Positions 29,001 through 36,172 of a DNA stretch of 36,367 nucleotides are shown piece after piece. The stretch is from a virus: IMG/VR virus record IMGVR_UViG_3300020054_000461, positions 1-36,367 of that record. The stretch is one strand, 5' to 3'. How positions within the stretch are numbered: position 1 is the stretch's first letter; each line of letters begins with the position of its first letter. A program made the translations under genes and the position numbers. The notes beneath the pieces were generated by a model that saw only the letters and a list, made by a program, of their open reading frames with translations, searched no databases and had not been told where the DNA came from.

Positions 29001-31898
29001 CGCCGAAAGCAGTTGCAGTCTGAACTTATCGACCTGAATCAGCAGATGGACGTGTTGGAGTCCACGCTTGGTGATGTAGGGCTTCAAGTGAATGTGGGGT
29101 CTACCAAGGGCACTGCGAAAATGGCTACTGTACGAGCAACGCATCAGAAGTTGAGGGGAGATACGCAGGCGATTGCGGAAGCAGGTGCTCATTTGAAAGA
29201 CGTCATCGGCACGACCGACCCGGACGCTTTGGCCCACATTTTCGACCCAAGCCTGCCGCACGCCACTGTTGAGGCCAACATGCGTCAGTGGGCGCGTATG
29301 GCCAACGACTACCTCAACCGTGTGCCGCATCGCCTTCACGGCATCCATACCTTGGGAACCACCGAGTTCAGCGAAGCCGGTAGCCAAGCGCAGACGGGCT
29401 TTGGCACAGACGTCAAACGCATGGTGCACGATGCAGGCCAAGTGCCGCCGGTCGACCCGCAGATGATTCTTTCTGGCGGCGTTGATGATGCCGTGAACGC
29501 CATCCTCGATACGCTGGAGTTGGACCCGAACGACCCTCGCCACGTCAAGATGGCAGAGGAATACTTGGAGCACGATATGTTTCCGAGGATGCTTTCAGGC
29601 CAGCCTACCGCGCCTGTGATGACCCTGCGTCAGGTGTTCAAGCAGATGCACCCGGACATCGACATCGACTTTGAAATCCGCGACCTCCGTAAGCGCACCA
29701 ACCGTGGCCGCGCAGACGAAATCAAGCAGAAGGTCCAAGCCCTCCACCGCACGTTTGGCGTAGGTGCTGAAGAGCGCAACGCTCAGTTGGGCCTGTCCCA
29801 CACGCTTGCGTATAACCCGGACGACCGTGGCTCGGAGGACTTCACCAAAAAGCGCTCTTCGATGGGCAACGCGAAGCAGAAGTTGGCCAAGTACGAAGAC
29901 GAGTACTTCAACACCCTTCAGCAACTTGACTCCATCATTACGGGGCTACCGGAAGTCGAGCCAGCCGCTCAGGTGATGCAGACCCGTCGAGGCATGAACG
30001 CGGTGCCCGTGGACAAGTTCGGGCCAAACACGCATTCGGTCATGTCGCTGTACAACTCAGCGGGCTACCGTCACGGCATGGGGCGAAAGATGCAGCCCAA
30101 CTTTGATTTCCGCATCAAGCCCGATGGCACAGTGTCCATCCTCCCCGTGCAGCCCGGAGCGTTGACGACGCACCTTGTTCAGCCGCTGGAGTCGTTCTGG
30201 AACAAGGTCGCTCCGGCTGCGTGGATGCACATGCTTCGACACCCTGACCACGCTGACGCCCGTGCGGCGCTGAACACAGCCGAGCACGAAGCGGCTGAGT
30301 TCAAGGTCAACAGCGTGGGCATGAGCCGGAACAGCAGCGCTCACAACATCACGATGTCCGAGTCAGGCCTTGACGTGCAGTTGGCAGGCTTGACCAACCC
30401 TGACGTTATTCGCAAGGAGTTGGGGAAGAAGGTCCCGCTGCTTCAGCCGATGCACCGTATCTTCGACCTTGACGACTTGGAGCATCTGCGCGGCTTCACC
30501 GGAGACTGGGTCGTTTCGACCATGCCTGAAGGTGAGCGCGGCTTCGTCAAGAAGGAGGACGACAAGGTCACGTCTGACTCGTTCAGTTTGTCGGACAAGG
30601 ACAAGGAGAACTTCACGAAAGTGGCCAGCGAGGACTACCACGTCGACGTCATCAAATTGGAGGACGGCTACTACATCTTCGACGTCATTGAGTTTGACGA
30701 GAAAGAGGTGCACGACGTGCCTCTCAACGACCGCATGAAAATCCTGCGCGGCGCCATGGAGGGCGTGCAGAACATCCACATCCCCAGTGCGAGCGACACG
30801 CGCTTGACCGACGACGCAGGCCTCAAGGTCACGGTCGAAAACCTGCAGAAGGACGACGAGCCTGTCTTGCTGCGCGATGCCAAGTCCGTCTACATGGCTG
30901 GCGAGATGCGGCACCCGAAGTGGGTGCTGCTCAAGCCCGGCAAAGATGTGGTGCTCCGTGTGCTGGAGCGGCGCGGTGAAGGACCCTACACCTATCGGCT
31001 CGGCACTGGGCCGGTGACGCGTGAAGAGCACATCGGTTCTCGCGCCGTCGAGTCTGATGGCGAGACCTACATGGACGTCGGTGCGGCGTTCAACAGTCCT
31101 GAGAAGTTCAACGAAGGCGACCACGTGCGCGTCAACGTCGCCAACGTCAGCAAGGTAGAGGGCGCCGACAACACAGCCGTCTACACCCTGACCGGCTCTG
31201 AAATCGAAGGAGAGGCGGAAGGCGAGGGCCTCGTCAGTCAGGAAACCCTGAGCATGCTCGCTAAGGCAGAGGACCAGTGGCTCTGCGAAGTCACGCGGGC
31301 TCCCGGTGGTATTCGCGTCAGCATGCCTCAGGGCCACGTCCTGTACAAGTGTACGCAGAGCGGTCCGATGTGGACAGCCCACAGTCCGCTGGCCGATAGC
31401 ACGTATCTGGTTCGCCTTGCTGAAAGCCAGCGACCCTACTGGTCGCCTGTTGCAGGTGCGATGCTCAAGGCTGATGTCGACATCAAGGAGATGGTCGAGG
31501 AAGACGAGGACGAGTTCGGCGAAGCCAAGCCGCTCATCAAACCGAAGAAGGTGCAGGGCACGTCATGGTGGGAGCAAGAGGAGAAAGTCAAGGCGATGCG
31601 TCAGGGTATTCTGACGTTGGAGCGTTTCCTGAAGAGCGGCATTGGTGCAGTGGGTGCATCGAATGCAGGTGCCAAGGGTCTGGGTTTCGACTACGCCACT
31701 CCTATCGAATCCCCGATGGGTCCGACGAACCTCCACGATGAGAAGACGATGCCCGATTTCGACAACAGAAAACGGCCCGGAGAGGACTCCGACATTGAGG
31801 AAGAATCGGAGGACAGCGAGCCTGCGAAGCACATGGTCATCCCTACAGAAGAGGGCGTCCTTGAGGTCACAGACGACAAGGCCGTCTTCCGTATGTAG
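26040..31898 (+). CDS. Giant 1952-aa protein with degenerate DNA-ligase-like C-terminal region
   Basis: Starts at GTG 26040 inside the previous gene. The first 1450 residues are soluble, charged and largely helical, with a coiled-coil part near 850-920 and no domain I recognise. Residues about 1471-1660 resemble the nucleotidyltransferase fold of ATP-dependent DNA ligases: MPEGERGFVKK (from 1495) at motif I, YYIFDVIEFDEKEVHDVPL at IIIa, VLLRDAKSVY (about 1608) at IV and WVLLKPGK (1628-1635) at V; an OB-like part follows (NEGDHVRVNVANVSK). The catalytic lysine of KxDG is replaced by Met, so adenylation is unlikely. The acidic end follows RFLKSGIGAVGASNAGAK. Located between portal and protease, it is probably a large virion or packaging-related protein. 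Confidence 0.75.
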   Translation: MRETPLDTLDRARDVFAKSLTDGVGRADAGAEFFLQAVSAERHGYLLGADDEALIKMFYAVIRKEDEGATGTQGAVDLANDMDEGMQESGVSQYQIGYDISHGAGMGLAPNPSYDENRIVPPEPTAGSLVGHHVQMVDGHEDDPYRAHDVFGPDFNPLHGRMGEHLAGYYVADDPYGESVAQQHHGKEGAWEDEARDGLHSFLRNVHHLGKLDTEHATNHSLYEHDYRDWSVRNSSDLSRVRQQLEEEGLNEDEIEHRLRQAHIKQKQAEWDENLGFFDYLFGMEWLTPEERAKAYEYMREHGAARHEQNPLRFGRHTNDPDFMPRFKRSFWQRFSPLYDWWVRDPKGPGEGMMNRPIRLPEAATEYTEKRFNLDALRSHRPDVGGAHGLERAYDSFNRFLDTAARYEGIDPRQVEKYRMVGGRVPVLNPDRDEEGNESPLSDASGNFHPLKLAQIGSQQEMRPRAKGDLQARSNGLGELELRLLLGIDMNGKLYEEEKHPLWGNLWMAKDQFGNPVAGLQPEFTQEEIDSIMRERLREGVQTAAPGRAARSHAIGMYGTYVDPDAYGWTEDHDSLKTYFAEPYLGMGGLHKNPNELFNILHHASLLFSPKQQQQSQDESEALRGFSLADFGIEEEEVPEEEAEYEAQMASSRGNRGGKREESLLFSRTGNGIMHRHDPESDSAATMEPFLGPFGQRQLQMANMAVGDKTIQTNTKGSDVDAIANLSPHHVLQSSSQQGTFGFNSQTTRHNVTVDSAHANRLQGEYHNARESGDRDAAQAAHDAMRGLAPEHIKISNPFGAEGGALSDETFNAHGAYHYYDIAHRLGFGRAPMDPQREPLEHGSPLMGQPPLRNPDEMQRLSQRVAVPEEANFEAAKAALDEEYERYSKLAGDSEEKQQALKEEYERRLARLQSEHALRPYPDEEALYGTESFSMPEQGGMFGALQGGLVPRLSMPSPLKDNEEEYFRLVDASAQVQEALDATDDPTRRKQLQSELIDLNQQMDVLESTLGDVGLQVNVGSTKGTAKMATVRATHQKLRGDTQAIAEAGAHLKDVIGTTDPDALAHIFDPSLPHATVEANMRQWARMANDYLNRVPHRLHGIHTLGTTEFSEAGSQAQTGFGTDVKRMVHDAGQVPPVDPQMILSGGVDDAVNAILDTLELDPNDPRHVKMAEEYLEHDMFPRMLSGQPTAPVMTLRQVFKQMHPDIDIDFEIRDLRKRTNRGRADEIKQKVQALHRTFGVGAEERNAQLGLSHTLAYNPDDRGSEDFTKKRSSMGNAKQKLAKYEDEYFNTLQQLDSIITGLPEVEPAAQVMQTRRGMNAVPVDKFGPNTHSVMSLYNSAGYRHGMGRKMQPNFDFRIKPDGTVSILPVQPGALTTHLVQPLESFWNKVAPAAWMHMLRHPDHADARAALNTAEHEAAEFKVNSVGMSRNSSAHNITMSESGLDVQLAGLTNPDVIRKELGKKVPLLQPMHRIFDLDDLEHLRGFTGDWVVSTMPEGERGFVKKEDDKVTSDSFSLSDKDKENFTKVASEDYHVDVIKLEDGYYIFDVIEFDEKEVHDVPLNDRMKILRGAMEGVQNIHIPSASDTRLTDDAGLKVTVENLQKDDEPVLLRDAKSVYMAGEMRHPKWVLLKPGKDVVLRVLERRGEGPYTYRLGTGPVTREEHIGSRAVESDGETYMDVGAAFNSPEKFNEGDHVRVNVANVSKVEGADNTAVYTLTGSEIEGEAEGEGLVSQETLSMLAKAEDQWLCEVTRAPGGIRVSMPQGHVLYKCTQSGPMWTAHSPLADSTYLVRLAESQRPYWSPVAGAMLKADVDIKEMVEEDEDEFGEAKPLIKPKKVQGTSWWEQEEKVKAMRQGILTLERFLKSGIGAVGASNAGAKGLGFDYATPIESPMGPTNLHDEKTMPDFDNRKRPGEDSDIEEESEDSEPAKHMVIPTEEGVLEVTDDKAVFRM

Positions 31899-31905
31899 TT
31901 AAGTA
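31898..31905 (+). promoter_or_regulatory. TATA box for leaderless gene 31930
   Basis: GTTAAGTA overlaps the end of the giant gene's stop region and is centred 28.5 nt before ATG 31930. No Shine-Dalgarno precedes that ATG. It would drive protease, scaffold and capsid protein separately from the genes upstream. Confidence 0.55.
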
Positions 31906-31929
31906 GTGTGACTGTAGATTGCGTGAACA

Positions 31930-33273
31930 ATGAGCGCCTCGGCGATGCTGCGAACCTCCCCCGTCCAACACGGCGGGAGCATCAGCATCGTCAAGTCGGA
32001 CAGCGACCTCGTTATCGCTGGCTACGCTTCGGTCGAGATGGTCGACAAGCAGGGCGACCTCATTACCCGTGGAGCCCTCAAGGACGCCTTTGACGGCTTC
32101 ATGAAGGCGGACGGCTACCGCAACGTCCAACTCGCACACTCCAACATTCAGGTGGGTCAGGTTATCCCCTCCTACACGGACTCCAGTGGTCGCGTGTGGA
32201 AGTCCGGTGTCGATGACGCCGGCATGTTTGTCGTGATTCAACTTCGCGACGACATCGAAAAGGCCCGTGAAGTGGCCAACGAGATTCGCAAAGGCGCGCT
32301 TCGCGGCTTCAGCATTGGTGGGCAGGCGTTTAAGCGCATGCGAAAGAGTGACGCCAGTCATGGCGACTACACTGAAATCTCCAAGTTGGAACTGCACGAG
32401 GTGACGATTTGTGAGAAAGGCATCAACCCAGAGGCCACATTCCGAATACTAAAGGAGGACACAACAATGACGAACGAAGACAATGTGTTGGGCGATTTGT
32501 CCAGCGTGCTGGACAGGCTGAACGGACGACTGGATGCCATGGAAAAGGGCGAAATGCCCCCATTCATGGCTGAAAAGAAGAAAGACGAAGAACCCAAAGA
32601 GGAGTCTTCGTCTGAAGAGGAAAAGGACGATGAGAAGACGGAGAAGGGTTTCTCCGACGTCATCACCGCCGACTACCTCAACTGGATGGAGAACACCCTC
32701 AAGTCGCAGGGTGTCGACACGGGCGCGGCTCGCGCTCACTTCGACGGCATCTCCAAGGCCAACCTCGGCTCCACGCCTGAGGCCATCGGTGACGGTGCTG
32801 ACTACTTCGCTGGGCAGGTCAAGGGCCGCGCTCAGGAAGGCGGCTCCCCGTCCACGAACGCCATCGGCCGCATCAACTCTGGCGGCGGCTCCGTGGCCAA
32901 GGGCTACCTCTCCCCCGATGACGTGACCCCCGCTGACCTTGAGGCCGCCTACGCTGTCTACAAGGCGGCTGCGGTCGAAGAGCAGTTCAAGGGCTCCCTC
33001 GGCACGGTCTTCGCGGACCGCCTCGCCAAGGAACTCAACGCTGAGGCGCAGGCCCGTGAGGCCCGCTCCTTCGACGCGCGCACCCCGCTGGCGAACATCG
33101 AGAAGGCCCTGAGCGACCTCAGCGCCCGCATCGACAACATCAGCACGTCCGCTGCCGAGGCTCCCGCCATCCGCAAGTCGTTCTCCGCTGTCGAGGTCCC
33201 GTCCACCGAGGACCTCGCCAACATGGACTGGGACGAGGTTCACCGCCTCGCCGGGAGCGTCTTTGAGGCTTGA
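31930..33273 (+). CDS. HK97-type prohead protease fused to scaffold, 447 aa
   Basis: Residues 1-175 are a prohead serine protease of the HK97 (U35/S78) type: GYASVEMVDKQGDLI (31-45), NVQLAHSN with catalytic H70, RGFSIGGQA with catalytic S128, and LELHEVTICEKGINPEA (153-169). Residues 180-447 are a scaffold: an acidic linker (EEPKEESSSEEEKDDEKTEK), helices (LANIEKALSDLSARIDNIS) and the end motif MDWDEVHRLA. In this family the protease cleaves scaffold and capsid precursor after assembly. An internal ATG with a very strong ribosome-binding site lies at the junction of the two parts (see 32467). The capsid gene follows 36 bases later. Confidence 0.9.
   Translation: MSASAMLRTSPVQHGGSISIVKSDSDLVIAGYASVEMVDKQGDLITRGALKDAFDGFMKADGYRNVQLAHSNIQVGQVIPSYTDSSGRVWKSGVDDAGMFVVIQLRDDIEKAREVANEIRKGALRGFSIGGQAFKRMRKSDASHGDYTEISKLELHEVTICEKGINPEATFRILKEDTTMTNEDNVLGDLSSVLDRLNGRLDAMEKGEMPPFMAEKKKDEEPKEESSSEEEKDDEKTEKGFSDVITADYLNWMENTLKSQGVDTGAARAHFDGISKANLGSTPEAIGDGADYFAGQVKGRAQEGGSPSTNAIGRINSGGGSVAKGYLSPDDVTPADLEAAYAVYKAAAVEEQFKGSLGTVFADRLAKELNAEAQAREARSFDARTPLANIEKALSDLSARIDNISTSAAEAPAIRKSFSAVEVPSTEDLANMDWDEVHRLAGSVFEA
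32467..33273 (+). CDS. Nested in-frame scaffold protein, 268 aa
   Basis: AAAGGAGGA (32451-32459) stands eight bases before ATG 32467, the best Shine-Dalgarno in the window, in the middle of the protease-scaffold gene. The ATG is in frame (codon 180) and falls exactly after the protease domain, so the product MTNEDNVLGDLSSVLDRL onward would be the scaffold alone. Lambda makes its Nu3 scaffold from inside gene C in the same way. A separate, abundant scaffold would explain why the fused gene itself starts without a ribosome-binding site. The start is inferred from sequence only. Confidence 0.7.
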   Translation: MTNEDNVLGDLSSVLDRLNGRLDAMEKGEMPPFMAEKKKDEEPKEESSSEEEKDDEKTEKGFSDVITADYLNWMENTLKSQGVDTGAARAHFDGISKANLGSTPEAIGDGADYFAGQVKGRAQEGGSPSTNAIGRINSGGGSVAKGYLSPDDVTPADLEAAYAVYKAAAVEEQFKGSLGTVFADRLAKELNAEAQAREARSFDARTPLANIEKALSDLSARIDNISTSAAEAPAIRKSFSAVEVPSTEDLANMDWDEVHRLAGSVFEA

Positions 33274-33279
33274 GCCTCA
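33264..33279 (+). repeat. Short hairpin at the end of the scaffold gene
   Basis: TGAGGC and GCCTCA form a 6-bp stem around TTGA and overlap the stop codon. It could mark an mRNA processing or stability point before the highly expressed capsid gene. There is no T-tract, so it is not a clear terminator. Confidence 0.35.
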
Positions 33280-33309
33280 GCGGAAGAAATGAACATGGAG
33301 GAATGAATC

Positions 33310-34440
33310 ATGGCACGAGAATACATGCGAACCATCAACGACATGGAGCGGTACTACTACGGGGCAGGGTCCTCGATGGGGTACTCCTACTCCGGCAGTG
33401 AGTTGCTGAAGGCGGACTCTCCGCTCCTCAGCACCACGGCCGGTACCTACCAAGCCATCTACGGGCGCAAGGTGTGGAGCCAGTTGAACCAAGAGTTCAA
33501 CGCCTTCTCCATCCTGCCCAAGAAGCCTTGGGACCGCAGCGGGTGGCGCGTCGTCACCGCCAAGCCGTCCAAGACGGTCGGCGGCGGCATCGCTGAGAAC
33601 GGCACCCTGCCGGACACCACCAAGCCGACCTTCCAGAACGTGGCTGCGAAGCCCAAGACGGTCGCGCACTCCTTCGACATGTCGGAGACGGCCATCTTCC
33701 TGAACGACAAGGACGACGGTCTGGGCGACATCCGCTCGGTCCTCAAGGAGGAAATGGGCAAGCACCACGCAGAGCACATCAACGACATGCTCACCGAGGA
33801 CGTTACCAACACTGCGGGGAACGACATCGAGTCGCTCGACCGCATCACCACGGGCAACAACTCGATGGCTGGTGGCGGCGTTCACTACGACGATGGGGAC
33901 GAGGACATCTACTCCATCGACCGCAGCGCCAACACGTGGGCCTTCGCTGAGGACTCGGCCAACGCGACGTCCACCAACCGGACGCTCAGCCTCGACCACC
34001 TCGACGAGACCTTCCGCCTCATCTGGGAGCGCGGTGGCAACCCCAAGGTCATGCTGACCGGGTACGACACCCTCATGCGCATCCAGCAACTCCTGCAGGC
34101 GCAGCAGCGCTTCATGGAAGAGAAGCGCGTGGTCCCCACCTACAACGGCGTCAAGGGTGTCCCCGGTATCGAAGCCGGTTTCATCGTGGCGACCTACAAC
34201 GGTGTCCCCATCATCCCCACCAAGGAGATGGCCGGTGACGGCATCAGCCGCATCTACATGCTGGACACGGACTACTGCTACTTCAGCACCGCCAAGCCGA
34301 CCCAGTACTTCGAGTCGGGCATCGAGACCGGCGACCCCTTCGCCATCAACCGTCTCGGTCAGGAAGGGCTGTACCGCACGATGGGCGAAATCTGGACCAC
34401 CTTCTTCGGTGGACAGGGGAGCATCCGCGACCTCCAGTGA
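33310..34440 (+). CDS. Major capsid protein, HK97 fold, 376 aa
   Basis: ATG 33310 follows CATGGAGGAATGAATC, a strong ribosome-binding site. The N-terminal 40 residues (YMRTINDMERYYYGAGSSMG) are polar, as in arms removed or rearranged on maturation. The core has YGRKVWSQLNQEFNAFSILP, long charged helices (SVLKEEMGKHHAEHINDMLT), a Gly/Asp-rich loop (GGGVHYDDGDEDIYSIDRSA) and the closing beta segments (YCYFSTAKPTQYFESGIETG). Length and place directly after protease-scaffold are typical for an HK97-type major capsid protein. Family assignment rests on gene order and general pattern, not on a search. No Cys pair suggests disulphide stabilisation. Confidence 0.88.
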   Translation: MAREYMRTINDMERYYYGAGSSMGYSYSGSELLKADSPLLSTTAGTYQAIYGRKVWSQLNQEFNAFSILPKKPWDRSGWRVVTAKPSKTVGGGIAENGTLPDTTKPTFQNVAAKPKTVAHSFDMSETAIFLNDKDDGLGDIRSVLKEEMGKHHAEHINDMLTEDVTNTAGNDIESLDRITTGNNSMAGGGVHYDDGDEDIYSIDRSANTWAFAEDSANATSTNRTLSLDHLDETFRLIWERGGNPKVMLTGYDTLMRIQQLLQAQQRFMEEKRVVPTYNGVKGVPGIEAGFIVATYNGVPIIPTKEMAGDGISRIYMLDTDYCYFSTAKPTQYFESGIETGDPFAINRLGQEGLYRTMGEIWTTFFGGQGSIRDLQ

Positions 34441-34479
34441 GGTTGCACACAAAAAAAGACAAGACATGGAGGAATTATC

Positions 34480-34971
34480 ATGGCAGCGAACGAAACTGTA
34501 GCAAGCGAAGGTCTGGAACTCCGGTTCAACCCCGGTGACTTCTCAAACGTCAGTGTGGTGGCCGACCTCGGCCTCCACGCGGGCACCCCCATCTCTGAAA
34601 CGGGTTGGCTCGACGGCAACTCCGGCGGCTCCTACCCCGGAAGCCTGACGGGCTTTACCGCCAGCAACTCGGATGGAAATGCGGTGGGCTCAATCCGCCT
34701 CATCACCATCAAGTTCGACACTGATGTGGCTACTCCGGTCGACATGGTGTTCCTGAGCGGCGTGTCCAAGGTCCTCGGTGTCGTCGGGTCGAACAACCCG
34801 ACCGCCGACAAGACCCTGAACATCGCGACGTTCACCGCTGGTCTCGTCACCGATGCCCCATCCGGCTCGGAGTCTGTGGCGTCCACGGGCGGCTCTGCCC
34901 TTGGCTTCACGGCTGAGACCGAGACCGCCGCCGCGACCGGATGCACTGTGACCCTGCTGGTGCTGAACTGA
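34480..34971 (+). CDS. Beta-rich 163-aa protein, possible capsid decoration protein
   Basis: ATG 34480 follows CATGGAGGAATTATC, nearly the same ribosome-binding site as the capsid gene, which suggests similarly high expression. The sequence is rich in Gly, Ser, Thr and Val with alternating strands (NVSVVADLGLHAGTPISE, SIRLITIKFDTDVATPVD) and has no charged helices. A small beta-rich protein right after the capsid gene is often a decoration or minor capsid protein. I recognise no specific family, so this is inference from position, composition and expression signal. Confidence 0.75.
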   Translation: MAANETVASEGLELRFNPGDFSNVSVVADLGLHAGTPISETGWLDGNSGGSYPGSLTGFTASNSDGNAVGSIRLITIKFDTDVATPVDMVFLSGVSKVLGVVGSNNPTADKTLNIATFTAGLVTDAPSGSESVASTGGSALGFTAETETAAATGCTVTLLVLN

Positions 34972-34982
34972 GGTGAGCCTTC

Positions 34983-35369
34983 GTGCCCACCGTGACCTAC
35001 ATCGGCAGCCGGGTCTACCGGAAGAAGCCTGACGGGACCGGAGAACTCTGGCCGCGCGGCGAGCCAGTGAGTGTCTCTCAGGACTATCTGGACAAGCACC
35101 GTGTCGCCATCTGCACCAACCCGACCGCCTTCCTCGTTGAAGGCGACGAGGCTGTGACGGTTGACGAGGGCGCTGATGGCATCCCCGACGAAGGCTGGAC
35201 CAAGAAGGACATCACCGCTTGGCTTGAAGAGCGCGGGCGCGAAACCGGCGGCTACACGACGAAGTCGAAGTTGCTGGCTACCGTGGCCGAAGTCTTGGCA
35301 CCCGCACCTGAACCAATTCCCGAGGTCGTTGAGACCTCTGAGGAGACCCCCACACAGGAGAGTGAATGA
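34983..35369 (+). CDS. 128-aa protein with HeH/SAP-like helical domain
   Basis: GTG 34983 follows GAGGTGAGCCTTC. An N-terminal beta part (TYIGSRVYRKKPDGTGELWP) leads to WTKKDITAWLEERGRETGG and the following helix (about 70-105), the helix-extended loop-helix pattern of HeH/SAP/LEM-like domains, and then an acidic Pro/Glu tail. Proteins of this layout occur after capsid genes in several tailed viruses, near head-tail joining genes. It overlaps the next gene by four bases. Confidence 0.7.
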   Translation: MPTVTYIGSRVYRKKPDGTGELWPRGEPVSVSQDYLDKHRVAICTNPTAFLVEGDEAVTVDEGADGIPDEGWTKKDITAWLEERGRETGGYTTKSKLLATVAEVLAPAPEPIPEVVETSEETPTQESE

Positions 35370-35680
35370 ACATGGCAGTGACGATTGACCCCCGACCAAC
35401 CTACTTTGGAGACCGCATGGTCGTGACCGGCTCGTATGATGCGACCGAAACGACGATTGAACTGGGCGACCTGCTCGCAAGTGTTGACGCATTCACGTTG
35501 AATCCGTCTGCTCCCACCCTTCAAAACGTGGACTCGACGCCGGCTGACGACGGTGGTACTCTCGCCATCCTCGCCCTCATGGACTCCGCAACCGTGAGTG
35601 GGACCACTGTGACCATCCACCCGGCTGCAGGTGGCTCAACCAAGGCCGGGACCTTCCTCGCCATCGGTCGCCGCAACTGA
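35366..35680 (+). CDS. Unknown 104-aa beta-rich protein
   Basis: ATG 35366 overlaps the upstream stop and is preceded by AGGAGAGTGA; ATG 35372 is an alternative two codons later. The sequence is Thr/Val/Ala-rich and beta-like (TVSGTTVTIHPAAGGSTKAG) without cysteines. It ends AIGRRN. No family recognised. Position after the capsid and HeH-type genes suggests a small head-completion or surface protein. Confidence 0.7.
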   Translation: MNMAVTIDPRPTYFGDRMVVTGSYDATETTIELGDLLASVDAFTLNPSAPTLQNVDSTPADDGGTLAILALMDSATVSGTTVTIHPAAGGSTKAGTFLAIGRRN

Positions 35681-35691
35681 GGTGATGACCT

Positions 35692-35868
35692 CTGGCTGAA
35701 GGTACGAAGGTGATTGGGCCGTATGCGCCCAAGGACTTCAGTGACCTGACGGCGCTCAACGGAACCATCGCTACGGACGTGGCTGCGGCCATCGGAGCGA
35801 ACGCCATCGTCGGAGCCGAGCCCATCAACGTGCTCGGAAACATTTTCATTGTCGTCTCCTTCACATGA
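35692..35868 (+). CDS. Unknown 58-aa protein, possibly starting at CTG
   Basis: The frame reads LAEGTKVIGPYAPKDFSDLT and ends VLGNIFIVVSFT at TGA 35866-35868. GAGGTGAT stands five bases before CTG 35692, the same spacing as the GAGGTGA sites of the neighbouring genes, while no ATG, GTG or TTG lies there; GTG 35710 is the nearest ordinary start, with GAAG only. It fills an otherwise empty gap, and the next gene has its own GAGGTGA right at the stop. Hydrophobic and Ala/Val-rich without a clear membrane span. Function unknown. Confidence 0.6.
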   Translation: MAEGTKVIGPYAPKDFSDLTALNGTIATDVAAAIGANAIVGAEPINVLGNIFIVVSFT

Positions 35869-35878
35869 GGTGAGGGGC

Positions 35879-36163
35879 ATGGACGACTTTGGTAGCCTTG
35901 GGCTTGACGACATCCAACGGATGCAGAAGCGAGGCATCCGCCTCAACGAAGGCTACGGCGCTTCGGTGCGCACCAACGAGGACAAGCCTCTGGAAGGCGT
36001 CACGTTGAAACAGCGCAACCGCAACCGGCAAGCAGGCGACGTCCTCAACATTGGCTCCGGCACGCGCTGCAAGCACTGCGGCATGCTCTACTTCTGTTGG
36101 GTCGACAAGTGCCGGACGTGCCAGAATCCGATGGACTTCAATCTTGGAGTGAAGCAACACTGA
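35879..36163 (+). CDS. Zinc-ribbon protein, 94 aa
   Basis: I chose ATG 35879 (MDDFGSLGLDDIQRMQKRGI) because GAGGTGAGGGGC precedes it; the frame is open upstream over the previous gene. CKHC (about 68-71) and CRTC (about 82-85) form a zinc ribbon near the C-terminus, after a basic stretch LKQRNRNRQAGDVLNIGSG. Its place among head-completion genes suggests a small structural or connector protein stabilised by zinc. No family recognised. Confidence 0.78.
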   Translation: MDDFGSLGLDDIQRMQKRGIRLNEGYGASVRTNEDKPLEGVTLKQRNRNRQAGDVLNIGSGTRCKHCGMLYFCWVDKCRTCQNPMDFNLGVKQH

Positions 36164-36172
36164 GGTGAGAAC

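Noticed and set aside
30450-31020. Active ATP-dependent DNA ligase
   Set aside because: The expected KxDG lysine is missing (MPEGER) and the domain is part of a giant head-region protein, so an active ligase is unlikely.
33277-34467. 396-codon minus-strand frame
   Set aside because: Antisense to the capsid gene; its Val/Asp/Gly-rich composition is what complementing strongly biased codons produces.
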